Positions 26,538 through 34,775 of a stretch of DNA of 64,000 bases are shown piece by piece. The position numbers and the translations under genes are program-made. The stretch comes from CAYOUV01 sp963790075 (GTDB lineage Bacteria; Chloroflexota; Anaerolineae; Anaerolineales; Villigracilaceae), in the NCBI GenBank assembly GCA_963790075.1, contig CAWBNG010000003.1, positions 62,001-126,000 on the forward strand, given 5' to 3'. How positions within the stretch are numbered: position 1 is the stretch's first letter; each line of letters opens with the position of its first letter. Below the pieces are notes generated by a model. That model saw only the letters and a list, made by a program, of their open reading frames with translations. It had not been told where the DNA came from and did not search any database.

Positions 26538-27626
26538 TTATTGGGTAGGCTGAGTCGAAATGATTGTCTTGGTTGGCTCATCAAATCCATCTATTCGCGG
26601 GATTGTCGTGTATGGCAATTTTGCGGGAACGGGGATTGCATACTGGCTGAGAACATACTGCAGGGTCGCGGCTTCTGTTGCAATACGAGATTCATCTCCA
26701 GAGCCACGCATTGTAAGAGTCAGTTTGGCACCACCATACACCAGATAGGTCAAAGTCACCGCATCCTGAGGTGCCACGATCAAAGAAATAATATCCGGAG
26801 CAGGAGTCTGCTGTGTCGCTGCTTGATCCTGACCCGGCACAGGAGTGGGCGCTTGGGTCTGACTAGGCAACTGAGTGGAATCATATGGGAAATTGCCAAG
26901 ATGAAGGACGATCACGTCTTGAAAGATCATCTGACAAACCAGGCGTGGTCTCTGAGGCTCTGATGGGACAACATAAAATGGTTGTTGCAAAGTGGGGTCT
27001 AACTCGACTCTTCCTTGGACACTAGTTTCACCGCCGGTAGTAATGTCTGCACTCAGGGTCGGAAGAGCATCCTGTGTATATCCTGTTCCAGTCACAACGG
27101 AAGTATAGTTTGGCAAAACGGTCTGATAAGAAGGATCCACATCGACGAATAACATGCACGCGATGACATTCACATGTGATCCATCCCCTACGCCATACGC
27201 AGCAGAAGTCAAGCGAGAAGTTGGAATTGATATTGCGGTCATGCCCGGCGAAATCAATGATGTCCAATTTGGACCAGCTGATGGCAACTCAGCAGAATCA
27301 CCAATTAACGCAGATGTGATCAAAACTCCCTGCTGGATTGGGTAACGAGCAATCTTGCCAGCGACCTCACTCATTCGGTCTTTGGTATACATCACTGATA
27401 CAACCTTGTCTTGAGGCAATGAGATGGTTGTCAAGAGACTTTCATTGATCTCAGTTCCTTGATTAATATTTTGCCCCGCGACGATTACATCGACGTAAGT
27501 TGATTCAGGTGGAGTTGTCGTTGATGTTGAAACCCTATTCAGAATTTGTCGACCAACAAAGAAGACGATCACAAACACTATTAATAATACGATCGCCAGG
27601 ATGATAAATATTCTTCCTCGACGCAT
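26538..27626 (-). CDS. cpaB: CpaB/RcpC-like Flp pilus assembly protein
   Basis: 362 aa with one N-terminal membrane helix (residues 6-28), then a SAF domain (about 45-115, YVDVIVAGQNINQGTEI) and an RcpC/CpaB domain. A Pro/Gln/Thr-rich linker lies near 255-275, and a second beta domain follows. In diderm bacteria CpaB works with the secretin. No secretin gene is seen here, so it more likely spans or stabilises the pilus path across the cell wall. GGAG precedes the ATG at 27626. It lies downstream of flp, past a hairpin. Confidence 0.88.
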   Translation of the reverse strand: MRRGRIFIILAIVLLIVFVIVFFVGRQILNRVSTSTTTPPESTYVDVIVAGQNINQGTEINESLLTTISLPQDKVVSVMYTKDRMSEVAGKIARYPIQQGVLITSALIGDSAELPSAGPNWTSLISPGMTAISIPTSRLTSAAYGVGDGSHVNVIACMLFVDVDPSYQTVLPNYTSVVTGTGYTQDALPTLSADITTGGETSVQGRVELDPTLQQPFYVVPSEPQRPRLVCQMIFQDVIVLHLGNFPYDSTQLPSQTQAPTPVPGQDQAATQQTPAPDIISLIVAPQDAVTLTYLVYGGAKLTLTMRGSGDESRIATEAATLQYVLSQYAIPVPAKLPYTTIPRIDGFDEPTKTIISTQPTQ

Positions 27627-27725
27627 TGTTCTCTCCTCTCTTATCCAGCCTTTGTTAGCGAGAAAATATAATTCATAAAAGCATTATACAGTAAAAAGCA
27701 TGAATGTTCGAAGTGGTAAATAAGT

Positions 27726-27751
27726 AGGACTCTGCCTTCCGACAGAGTCCT
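27726..27751 (-). terminator. hairpin between flp and cpaB (likely partial terminator)
   Basis: 9-bp perfect stem (27726-27734 with 27743-27751), 8-nt loop, followed on the minus strand by ACTTATTT. Such hairpins typically keep pilin mRNA above assembly-gene mRNA; the weak U tract suits partial read-through. Confidence 0.6.
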
Positions 27752-27774
27752 TTATTTCCTGATACGTTCTACAA

Positions 27775-27936
27775 TTAACTGCCTACTCCGGAGAGCGTGC
27801 TGTTGATCGTGCTGAATACATTGCCAATGATCGGGCCGAGAAGCATTAAAACAGCAATGACAACAACGGCAACCAAAACAAGAATCAACGCGTACTCTAC
27901 CAGGCCCTGGCCTTTTTCTTTAGGGGCAAATAACAT
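27775..27936 (-). CDS. flp: Flp-type pilin precursor
   Basis: 53 aa, the usual size of Flp pilins. GGAGG lies upstream of the ATG at 27936. A short basic leader (MLFAPKEKG) is followed by the Flp signature: cleavage is expected after Gly9, placing Glu at +5 and Tyr at +6 of the mature protein (QGLVEYALI). A hydrophobic helix of about 20 residues follows, then the polar tail NVFSTINSTLSGVGS. It is the major subunit of the Tad pilus, first in the assembly operon and preceded by its own promoter. The peptidase that could process it is encoded at 36.2 kb. Confidence 0.95.
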   Translation of the reverse strand: MLFAPKEKGQGLVEYALILVLVAVVVIAVLMLLGPIIGNVFSTINSTLSGVGS

Positions 27937-27997
27937 TGTCAGTCACCTCCTTTCTTGTCTGGATTTCTCCGAAGTGCCACTCCGAAGAGTTACCTTT

Positions 27998-28025
27998 ATT
28001 ATATCGTTGACTAACTAAAAGGCAA
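27998..28025 (-). promoter_or_regulatory. promoter of the flp/Tad operon
   Basis: Minus-strand TTGCCT (28025-28020), 16-bp spacer, TATAAT (28003-27998). The leader of about 55 nt holds two direct copies of CTTCGGAG, the first able to form an ACTC-TTCG-GAGT hairpin. Confidence 0.7.
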
Positions 28026-28092
28026 GTCGTTAAGGGGTATTAACCTTTACAGATATGAAAGTTTGAGTTTTTGCAATCCTTTTGTAATGCAA

Positions 28093-29130
28093 TTAATGGG
28101 TAGGAACCGAGAATGTTACCTTCGTACCTTTCCCAATAACACTATCAATTACAAAAGAACCGCCCAACATCTCGGTTCGTTCTCTAATCAATTTCAATCC
28201 TAAGCTGCTAGTTTGTTGCAGCGTCTCTACATCAAACCCCTTTCCATTGTCGTCCACACTTACTTTCACGGTATCAGCCCCCATATCAACATGTGCCTTA
28301 ACCATTGTTGCTTGACTATGGCGAGCAGCATTTCCAAGTAATTCCTGTAATGCCCGGAAGATCATAATTTCCTGATAAGGTTCTAATCTGCGTTCATTCC
28401 CGGTTATGGAAATATTAACTTCTATACCTGATTGTTCCTTATACGAATCTGCATATCGTTTAATTGTTGGTATTAGCCCTAGGTCATCCAACATCATCGG
28501 TCGGAGTTCAAAGATAAAATTTCTCACTTTTTGGAAAGTGCTCATTGCCGCAGCCTTCAGGTTACTCAATTCTTCCCGCGCTTGAGCAGGGTCAACCTCC
28601 AGCAAACGCATAGCAATCTCAACCTGTAAAATAAAATTCGACAAGGCCTGCGCCGGACCATCGTGCATTTGACGTGACAAACGTTGTCTTTCTGCCTCCT
28701 GGGCACTCACTAGCATTTCTACGCTTGCAAACTGACCATTGACATTTCCAACAGAACCATCAGAAGATGGCTGCGCAGCTTGTGAAAATTGTCCAAGCAG
28801 CTCTTTATAACGCGTTAGATGGCCTTGGTCATTTTGTAGTTTTTCTAACTGCCCACGCATGACAAAGAGACGTTGTTGGGCATCCAGAGCAGAATCGTAC
28901 GCCATTCGAATTTCGTCCGCTGGCAATTTATCAAACTGGTTCTGGATTTGCTGCAAATGGGCAGTGATAGCGGTATTTCGTTGTGTGAGCTTTCCAACCT
29001 CGCCTTGACTTTGTTCTACCATCAAAGTAACTTCCCGCAAGGCCCGCGTGGTTTCTTCCATTTCAGCCTGTACGTTCAAACCCGATTTTTCCAGGGGTTC
29101 ATTTTCTTTTTCAGATTGTGACAATACCAT
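28093..29130 (-). CDS. DegS/NarL-type sensor histidine kinase, soluble
   Basis: 345 aa without membrane helices. Residues 20-120 are a long coiled coil, probably the signalling and dimer region as in DegS. HisKA_3 begins near residue 144, with the phosphorylated His156 in RQMHDGPAQ. The ATPase domain has ELLGNAARHSQA (N box) and DDNGKGFDV (G1 box) near the end, closing with GKGTKVTFSVP. It lies 5 bp after its cognate regulator gene and directly upstream of flp on the same strand. It senses an intracellular signal; control of the pilus operon is inferred from position only. Confidence 0.92.
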   Translation of the reverse strand: MVLSQSEKENEPLEKSGLNVQAEMEETTRALREVTLMVEQSQGEVGKLTQRNTAITAHLQQIQNQFDKLPADEIRMAYDSALDAQQRLFVMRGQLEKLQNDQGHLTRYKELLGQFSQAAQPSSDGSVGNVNGQFASVEMLVSAQEAERQRLSRQMHDGPAQALSNFILQVEIAMRLLEVDPAQAREELSNLKAAAMSTFQKVRNFIFELRPMMLDDLGLIPTIKRYADSYKEQSGIEVNISITGNERRLEPYQEIMIFRALQELLGNAARHSQATMVKAHVDMGADTVKVSVDDNGKGFDVETLQQTSSLGLKLIRERTEMLGGSFVIDSVIGKGTKVTFSVPTH

Positions 29131-29135
29131 GATGC

Positions 29136-29837
29136 TTACTCCTCAGATTTCGAGTCTGTGTCATTGAGCTTAACCCAACCACGCTTGAGCGCATACACAA
29201 CAGCCTGTGTACGGTCCTCCACGCTAAATTTTCGCAATATTGATGTCACGTGATTTTTAACCGTTTGATGGCTAATCCCCAAAAGTGAGGCAATTTCCTT
29301 GTTGCTCATTCCGCGAACAACGCATGATAATACTTCCATTTCGCGATCTGATAACGGATGAAACGGACTTCCAGGTTCACTATAAGAACGACGGGCTCCA
29401 TCCATTTGATCGTCAATCCAGTGCTCGAGCTCACGACGATTAAACACGCGCTCGCCGATCACAAATTTCCCACTGGCGACAGCCCTGATTATTTCTGGCA
29501 AGCGCTTTGGCTCCAAGTCTTTAGCGCAATAAGCGGCAGCTCCTGCCAAAGCTGCGTGAATCGCCTGCTCAACATCATCATAACCAGTCAACAATAAAAT
29601 GCGACTGGGTAATTTCTCCTGAACGATCTGATGAGTAACCTGTTGACCGTTCATATCGGGCAAATTCACATCTAGGATAGCTACATCTGGTTTGAGCGAC
29701 CGAATCATATCCAAAGCCTCGGTTCCGCTTGCTGCCTGACCCAATACTTTCATATCCGGCTCCAGGGCAAGTGCATCCACCACACCCTGCCGAAATAAAG
29801 GATGATCATCGACTACAAGGAGTTTAATTTGTTCCAT
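29136..29837 (-). CDS. NarL/DegU-type response regulator
   Basis: 233 aa. The receiver domain has the acidic pair D10-D11 and phosphoacceptor Asp56 in ILDVNLPDMNG. The C-terminal LuxR-type helix-turn-helix (about 165-225) reads LSDREMEVLSCVVRGMSNKEIASLLGI, then a recognition helix with QTVKNHV. A linker of about 40 residues separates them. It is first of a two-gene operon with the DegS-like kinase and has a good promoter 29 bp upstream. Likely targets include the neighbouring flp operon, but no binding site could be proven. Confidence 0.93.
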   Translation of the reverse strand: MEQIKLLVVDDHPLFRQGVVDALALEPDMKVLGQAASGTEALDMIRSLKPDVAILDVNLPDMNGQQVTHQIVQEKLPSRILLLTGYDDVEQAIHAALAGAAAYCAKDLEPKRLPEIIRAVASGKFVIGERVFNRRELEHWIDDQMDGARRSYSEPGSPFHPLSDREMEVLSCVVRGMSNKEIASLLGISHQTVKNHVTSILRKFSVEDRTQAVVYALKRGWVKLNDTDSKSEE

Positions 29838-29865
29838 CCCTATCCCATTCTAATGAGCTATTGTG

Positions 29866-29894
29866 AGTATAGCACAGGAGTCACTGGCTAGCAA
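29866..29894 (-). promoter_or_regulatory. promoter of the response regulator-kinase operon
   Basis: Minus-strand TTGCTA (29894-29889), 17-bp spacer, TATACT (29871-29866). Divergent from the S1-gene promoter 34 bp away. Confidence 0.68.
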
Positions 29895-29927
29895 TTTTCT
29901 AAAATAATGTCTACTGAAAAGTACAAG

Positions 29928-29956
29928 TTGACTCCTTGATACCTAACGGTTATAAT
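29928..29956 (+). promoter_or_regulatory. consensus sigma-70 promoter of the S1-domain gene
   Basis: TTGACT (29928-29933), exactly 17 bp, TATAAT (29951-29956). One of the best promoter matches in the window, about 41 bp before the start. Confidence 0.85.
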
Positions 29957-29996
29957 CGACGTTCGGCATAATTTCGAAGATTTAGGAGAGTTGGTT

Positions 29997-30764
29997 ATGG
30001 CTTCAAAAACAGATACCGCGTCAATTAGCGCGATACAACCAAAAGAAAAAATATCTGGCAAGGTAGTGAAAACAACTTTGGCGGGAGCAATTGTGGATTT
30101 GGGACAGGATTTACCTGGGGTAATTCATATTTCACAGCTTCAAAAGGATCCCGTCAACCGGGTAGAAGATGTTGTACAGGTGGGGCAAGACGTTGAAGCA
30201 TGGGTTCGCCGAATCAAGAAAGATCGGGTTGAATTAACTTTGATCGAGCCATTAGCGCTAGAGTGGAACGAGATCAAGCCCGAGGCGGTTGTAAAAGGCA
30301 AGGTGGTTCGACTTGAGTCCTATGGTGCTTTTGTAGATATCGGCGCTGAACGTCCGGGTCTCATCCACATAAGTGAGATGGCCCACGGATACATCAAAAC
30401 GCCAACCGAAGTCGTGCACGAAGGCGACGAAGTGGAAGCGGTCGTACTAGAAGTTAATCGACGCAAAAAACAAATCCGACTAAGCATGAAGGCCCTTCAG
30501 GCTGAGGTTCCCGAATTTACCCCAGCTAAAGTTGAAAAGAAAGGTCGCGGAAAAGGTAGCTCGCAAAAAGAATCGATGCCGGCAGAAGCGGTTGATAAAC
30601 AACCAGAATTGACCGCCATGGAAATCGCCTGGCGAGAAGCGCTAGCTCGTGCGGAAGCCAAAGATAAAGTACACAAAGATAAACACAACAAGGCATCCGA
30701 TAAACAAGAGCAGGAAGACATTCTCAATCGAACGCTTGAGCATCGCATACCAACTGGTTCCTAA
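29997..30764 (+). CDS. S1 RNA-binding domain protein (two S1 repeats)
   Basis: 255 aa from the ATG at 29997, placed 6 nt after AGGAGAG; an in-frame TTG at 29991 lies inside the spacing. Residues 17-83 and 97-167 are S1 OB-fold repeats (AIVDLGQDLPGVIHISQL and SYGAFVDIGAERPGLIHIS). The final 85 residues are highly charged and Lys/Glu-rich. It resembles short S1-like proteins that act on mRNA in translation or decay, and is shorter than ribosomal protein S1. A strong promoter drives it. Its terminator has been split by an IS fragment. Confidence 0.88.
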   Translation: MASKTDTASISAIQPKEKISGKVVKTTLAGAIVDLGQDLPGVIHISQLQKDPVNRVEDVVQVGQDVEAWVRRIKKDRVELTLIEPLALEWNEIKPEAVVKGKVVRLESYGAFVDIGAERPGLIHISEMAHGYIKTPTEVVHEGDEVEAVVLEVNRRKKQIRLSMKALQAEVPEFTPAKVEKKGRGKGSSQKESMPAEAVDKQPELTAMEIAWREALARAEAKDKVHKDKHNKASDKQEQEDILNRTLEHRIPTGS

Positions 30765-30781
30765 GAAAAACCCCTCGATTT

Positions 30782-31230
30782 TGAACTGCTCCCAGTAGAC
30801 AAGACACAAAAAGAAAGACCCCGAAGTGATTTACATAGACGGGCACCTGGTTTGATAAGGTGTCTGTCTTGTTTTCAATTGTATCCTTTCATATTGTTCA
30901 TCAGGCGTAGAATCGCTTTGTGGTTGATAGCAATGCCCTTATTTTGCTGGATCCCCAAGGTGATCCGCCGATAGCCATACGTTTTGCGTGACTTCTCATA
31001 AGCCTCCCGAACCAACTCCACACGCTCTGTATCTTTATCTGGCTTATTAGCGCGTTTGACCCACTCATCGTATGCGGCTCGCGAAATATTGAAGAATCTA
31101 CACAAGGCTTTCACTTCTGGATAATATTTCATCCCTTTCCCGCCTGACATAGTAAAAGCACCTCCTGCTCTTATTTTTTCACAGGGGGTGCTTTCTCTTC
31201 ATGTCCCGATTTAGGGGAGCAGTCAGTTCA
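30782..31230 (-). mobile_element. 449-bp IS3-type insertion sequence deletion derivative
   Basis: Terminal inverted repeats begin TGAACT at both ends; the left reads TGAACTGACTGCTCCCCTAA and the right TGAACTGCTCCCAGTA, with GACA further in on both. The element is flanked by TTT on each side (30779-30781 and 31231-31233), the 3-bp duplication expected of IS3 insertions. Inside is one short reading frame resembling an OrfB N-terminus. A full IS3 element is about 1.2-1.5 kb, so most of the transposase is deleted and movement would need help from a relative elsewhere. Confidence 0.8.
30875..31150 (-). pseudogene. truncated IS3-family transposase fragment
   Basis: 91 codons with an AGGAGG site. 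The sequence matches the N-terminal part of IS3/IS150-group OrfB (CRFFNISRAAYDEWVKR, then KSRKTYGYRRI and AINHKAILRLM), then stops. The DDE integrase core that should follow is absent, and no separate OrfA is visible. The start (MSGGKGMKYYP) may be a junction with the beginning of OrfA. It cannot be an active transposase; it might still act as a DNA-binding inhibitor. Confidence 0.82.
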
Positions 31231-31276
31231 TTTTCGAGGTTTTTTTCTCTGTCTAATTAAATATGAAGTACTGTAT

Positions 31277-32361
31277 TTATTTAGGCTGGCGGAGATAACT
31301 TTCCATAAAACCATCCAGATCTCCATCCAAAACAGCCTGTGAATTTCCGGTTTCGTATCCGGTTCGATGATCCTTAACCATTTGATAGGGGTGCAGCACA
31401 TACGAGCGGATTTGGCTGCCCCATTCAGCCTTGGTGTACTCACCACGCAGCACTGCTACTTCTTCGTCTTTTTCCGCTTGCTTGATCTCGAGAAGACGGG
31501 CACGTAAGACCCGCATCGCGTTCTCGCGATTCTGCATTTGTGAGCGCTCGTTCTGACAGGTCACAACAATTCCGGTTGGGATGTGTGTGATGCGGATTGC
31601 AGTCGCGTTTTTCTGTACGTTCTGACCGCCTGCGCCTGAGGAGCGATACACGTCGATTTTTAAATCATTCGGATCAACCTCGACATCCGGATCGTCCAAA
31701 GCAATTTGAGGCAGAACCTCCAACAAAGCGAACGAGGTATGTCTGCGGTGGGCGGAATCAAAGGGCGAGAGTTCTTACAAGCCGATGGACACCTTTTTCT
31801 GACCTCAGATAACCATACGCATAGCGACCACTGACAGAAATCGTCACACTCTTAATTCCAGCTTCCTCGCCTTCCGTCATGTCGAGAATTTCAGTTTCAT
31901 AGTCATTGTTCTCGGCCCAACGCAAGTACATGCGTTCAAGCATGGCTGCCCAGTCTTGGGAGTCCGTTCCACCGGCTCCGGCATGAATTGCCAATATGGC
32001 ATCGTCCGCATCGTAACGCCCAGAAAGCATAGCCGTAAAAGAGCGCTTTTCCAACTCTTTTTCGATCGCATCAACTTCCATTTCCAAATCGGTTCGCAGG
32101 CTCTGATCATCCATCTGAGTCAATTCAAGCGCATCGTTTATCCGACGCTCAAAAGCGCGCCAGGACTGCACTTCGTCCCTCAGGCGTGTCGTTTTTTTCA
32201 TTATCTTCTGTGCGCTTTGGGGATCATCCCACAGATCCGGCGCAGTAATTTCTTGTTCTAATTCAGAGAGTTGGTTTTCCTTGGTCACCAAGTCAAAGAC
32301 GCACCAGGAGTTGTTGGATAAGCTCCCCCGCAGCTTGTAGTCGCTCAACCAAATCTTGCAT
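31277..32361 (-). CDS. prfB: peptide chain release factor 2, with programmed frameshift and a second frame break
   Basis: Begins at ATG 32361 (GGAGG upstream). After 22 codons the frame reaches CTT TGA C (32298-32292), the classical autoregulatory +1 site of RF2, and continues as DLVTKENQLSELEQE. A second break follows near 31772. The 0-frame reads VRTLAL then TGA at 31760, while the neighbouring frame gives the conserved RLSPFDSAHRRHTSF, so one extra A in GTAAGAACTC is the simplest reading. SPF is the UGA-reading tripeptide. The GGQ motif is intact downstream (SSGAGGQNVQ), and the gene ends at 31277. RF2 releases peptides at UGA and UAA. Confidence 0.92.
32292..32298 (-). promoter_or_regulatory. 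programmed +1 frameshift site of prfB
   Basis: CTT TGA C on the minus strand at codons 22-23 of RF2. When RF2 is scarce, ribosomes slip +1 and make more RF2. The Shine-Dalgarno-like stimulator seen in E. coli is weak here (CCTGGTG before CGT CTT). Confidence 0.93.
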
Positions 32362-32371
32362 TGTTCCTCCA

Positions 32372-33283
32372 CTAGGAAACGGATAATATTCCTTCGATGA
32401 ATGCATCCGGATCAAAGGGTTGCAGATCATCCGGGTTCTCACCCAAGCCCGCATATAAAATCGGCAAGCCAAGCTCACGCTGAATAGCAAACGCCATCCC
32501 ACCACGACCCGACAAATCTAACTTAGCCAGGACTACACCCGTCACCGCCACGGCATCCTTAAAAGCTCTGGCCTGATGCAATGCGTTTTGGCCGGTCGTG
32601 GCGTCCAGCACCAGCCAAACGGCTTGCGGCGCTCCAGACATAGCCTTACCTACTACGCGATACACCTTCTTGAGTTCTTCCATCAAATTATAACGGGTGT
32701 GCAGGCGTCCGGCCGTATCGATCAGGATAATGTCGATCTGGCGGGAAATACCGGATTGGACGGTATTATAGGCCACTGCACCAGGGTCGCTTTCTGGCTG
32801 CCCCGACACAACCGGGATGCCTAACCGGTCCCCCCAAACTTGAAGTTGGTCCACCGCTGCTGCCCGGAAAGTGTCCGCCGCGCCAAACAAGACACTCCTG
32901 CCCTGGGACGCGAAGCGCTGTCCCAGTTTGGCGGCAGTTGTTGTCTTACCCGAACCATTGACTCCAACCAGTAAGATGACTGCCGGTCGGGTTGTCAAAT
33001 CTAAATAGGTTGGTGTATCAAGCCGCGAGCGAAGTTCAACTCGCAGTAAATCCATGAGGTCAGCAGCCTGGGTTAAGCCCTGGGAACGGACGGAATCCTT
33101 AAGCGATGTGATGATCGCAAGTGTCGTTTCCACGCCCACATCGGCTTGAATTAACAATGCTTCCAGATCATCCCAGGTATCCTCCGTGATCTCTGTAACA
33201 CCAAAAAGACCGGCCAGGCGCCCAAAAGCCACCTTGCTGGTCTTCGATAATCCAGCTTTCCAGCGGGAGAAAACGTCCGCCAT
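32372..33283 (-). CDS. ftsY: signal recognition particle receptor FtsY
   Basis: 303 aa, the short form without a long acidic A domain. NG domain GTPase motifs: GVNGSGKTTTAAKLG (107-121), DTFRAAAVDQL (136-146), DTAGRLHTRYNLMEEL (about 190-205) and AKLDLSGRGG, where many FtsY proteins have TKLDGTAKGG. It receives SRP-ribosome complexes at the membrane. The -10 box TATAAT is only about 10 bp from the ATG, so the mRNA is probably leaderless. It ends 10 bp before the prfB start. Confidence 0.95.
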   Translation of the reverse strand: MADVFSRWKAGLSKTSKVAFGRLAGLFGVTEITEDTWDDLEALLIQADVGVETTLAIITSLKDSVRSQGLTQAADLMDLLRVELRSRLDTPTYLDLTTRPAVILLVGVNGSGKTTTAAKLGQRFASQGRSVLFGAADTFRAAAVDQLQVWGDRLGIPVVSGQPESDPGAVAYNTVQSGISRQIDIILIDTAGRLHTRYNLMEELKKVYRVVGKAMSGAPQAVWLVLDATTGQNALHQARAFKDAVAVTGVVLAKLDLSGRGGMAFAIQRELGLPILYAGLGENPDDLQPFDPDAFIEGILSVS

Positions 33284-33292
33284 AACCTGATA

Positions 33293-33298
33293 ATTATA
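33293..33298 (-). promoter_or_regulatory. -10 box of a probably leaderless ftsY transcript
   Basis: Minus-strand TATAAT (33298-33293) would start transcription near 33286, 2-4 nt before the ATG at 33283. No ribosome site fits between. No good -35 is seen. Confidence 0.5.
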
Positions 33299-33344
33299 TC
33301 ACAGGGCGTTTTATGATATACTCTCCGCCGGTTTGGAGGACAAC

Positions 33345-33776
33345 ATGGCAGAGTTTAAAAACATCACTGTCGAATGGAAAGGGGATATGAGCTTCGTCGG
33401 CAGGAACCAAAATGGTGGTCAAGTCCAGATTGGGTCGAGCGAAGGAAAACCCGGCATCGGACCCATGGAATTGGTTTTGGCCGCAATGGCTGGATGCACA
33501 GGGATGGATATCGTATCCATCCTTAATAAGAAACGGGTCGAACTAATTAACTTCGCTGTAAAGACAAATGGAGTTCGTGCCGAAACGCATCCGATGGTTT
33601 ATAATGAGATCAATGTTGAATACCTGTTATGGGGGAACGACCTCAAACCTAAAGACGTAGAGCAAGCAATTCAACTCTCGGAAGAGAAATACTGTTCTGT
33701 GGGTGTTATGCTTGGAGCTACTGCAAAGATCAAATCAAGTTATCAAATCCTCAAGCCGGGTGAAGCAGCGAAGTAA
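33345..33776 (+). CDS. OsmC/YhfA-family peroxiredoxin-like protein
   Basis: 143 aa from the ATG at 33345, with GGAGG 5 nt upstream; a TTG-initiated longer form would swallow the ribosome site. OsmC fold with the two reactive cysteines in AGCTGMDIV (about residue 53) and KYCSVGVML (about residue 121). The usual GPMELVLAAMA helix precedes the first. Family members reduce organic hydroperoxides with thiol donors. A thioredoxin gene follows 25 bp later and may be the reductant. Divergent from ftsY across 61 bp. Confidence 0.9.
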   Translation: MAEFKNITVEWKGDMSFVGRNQNGGQVQIGSSEGKPGIGPMELVLAAMAGCTGMDIVSILNKKRVELINFAVKTNGVRAETHPMVYNEINVEYLLWGNDLKPKDVEQAIQLSEEKYCSVGVMLGATAKIKSSYQILKPGEAAK

Positions 33777-33801
33777 CTTTTTTTGTTGAAAGGATAATGC
33801 C

Positions 33802-34149
33802 ATGTTCGAAGAACCCATTCATGTAACTGATTCTGCCTTTGAGAAGACCGTACTTAAGAATTCACTGCCGGTGATTGTGGACTTCTGGGCCCCCTGGTGT
33901 GGTCCCTGCAAAATGGTTGCCCCGATCCTTGAAAAATTAGCCAAGGAAAATGCTGGCAAGCTGGTCGTCGCAAAAGTCAATACGGACGAAAATCCAGAAT
34001 GGGCCGGCAAGTATGGAGTCCAAGGGATCCCAACTATGTTATTTGTCTCTGGGGGCAAAGTCGTCCATCGCCAGGTTGGCGCATTGCCCGAGCGCATGTT
34101 GCGAGATGTTATTACCCAATTTATGGAAGTAGCTGGCCAGGCTGAATAA
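33802..34149 (+). CDS. trxA: thioredoxin
   Basis: 115 aa single thioredoxin domain with the classic WCGPC active site (C33, C36) and cis-Pro in GIPTMLF near residue 78. Cytosolic, no signal peptide. It reduces disulfides in partner proteins, probably including the OsmC-like enzyme made from the same transcript. A GAAAGGAT ribosome site lies upstream. A lipoprotein gene follows 21 bp later. Confidence 0.95.
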   Translation: MFEEPIHVTDSAFEKTVLKNSLPVIVDFWAPWCGPCKMVAPILEKLAKENAGKLVVAKVNTDENPEWAGKYGVQGIPTMLFVSGGKVVHRQVGALPERMLRDVITQFMEVAGQAE

Positions 34150-34170
34150 TTTCGGAGGATTTTTACCAGT

Positions 34171-34728
34171 ATGAAACATCTCCTGGTTTCATTGCTCGGC
34201 TTAATTATGGCGCTGACGGCCTGCGGACCGAAAGCCCCCCCTACGGTCAACCCAACCGAAGCCTATCTCACGGCATATGTAATGGCACGTACCGCTGCTG
34301 CCGAAACGCTGACAGCTATGCCGACTAATACGTCATTGCCGACCAATACTCCCACACCATCCCCAACCGCAACACAGACGGCGATCCCCCCCACAGAAAC
34401 GCCAACCGCAACCTTAACCCCTGCACCATCATCAGGACAGGTAGCCCCGAATCCGAATTTAAAGTTTAATTACGGCTTATTGCGCTTTGAAAATAACAGC
34501 GGCGAAGAAGTGCAGGTGATTCTCAATTGCATCGACCCGCAAGGCTATCCAATCTATTATGAATACACCTTCAAGTCTTCAATGAATATCCAGGCCTCAC
34601 TTGGAAGCTATTCTTACCTGGTATATGTCGGTAAAAAACGGTCGTTTTCGGGATCATTTAAGATTTCTGGACCCGATAAGACAACCCTCAAGGTCTATCT
34701 CAATAAGGTTGTCATAACCGGTCCATAA
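34171..34728 (+). CDS. lipoprotein with Thr/Pro-rich stalk
   Basis: 185 aa. The N-terminus is a lipoprotein signal ending in the lipobox LTAC (Cys18), so lipidation at the outer membrane face is expected. Residues 50-90 are a Thr/Pro-rich stalk (TPTPSPTATQT-type repeats) common in this window's surface proteins. The last 90 residues look beta-rich (FNYGLLRFENNSGEEV...ILNCIDPQG) and end in a short KVYLNKVVI strand. Domain not recognised. Last gene of the osmC-trxA operon, ended by a strong terminator. Confidence 0.8.
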   Translation: MKHLLVSLLGLIMALTACGPKAPPTVNPTEAYLTAYVMARTAAAETLTAMPTNTSLPTNTPTPSPTATQTAIPPTETPTATLTPAPSSGQVAPNPNLKFNYGLLRFENNSGEEVQVILNCIDPQGYPIYYEYTFKSSMNIQASLGSYSYLVYVGKKRSFSGSFKISGPDKTTLKVYLNKVVITGP

Positions 34729-34743
34729 TGGTTTCTCTGATTG

Positions 34744-34775
34744 AATGCCCCGCTTTCGAGCGGGGCATTTTTTAT
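34744..34775 (+). terminator. terminator with UUCG tetraloop
   Basis: 11-bp perfect stem (34744-34754 with 34759-34769), TTCG loop, then TTTTTATT. It also lies immediately beyond the stop of convergent murA. Confidence 0.92.

Larger units (their letters stand above)
30773..31246. terminator. bidirectional terminator split by the IS remnant
   Basis: The left arm CCTCGA (30773-30778) and right arm TCGAGG plus seven T (31234-31246) would form a perfect 6-bp hairpin with a TTT loop if the 449-bp insert and one TTT copy were removed. It lay between convergent S1 and prfB genes. Confidence 0.75.
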
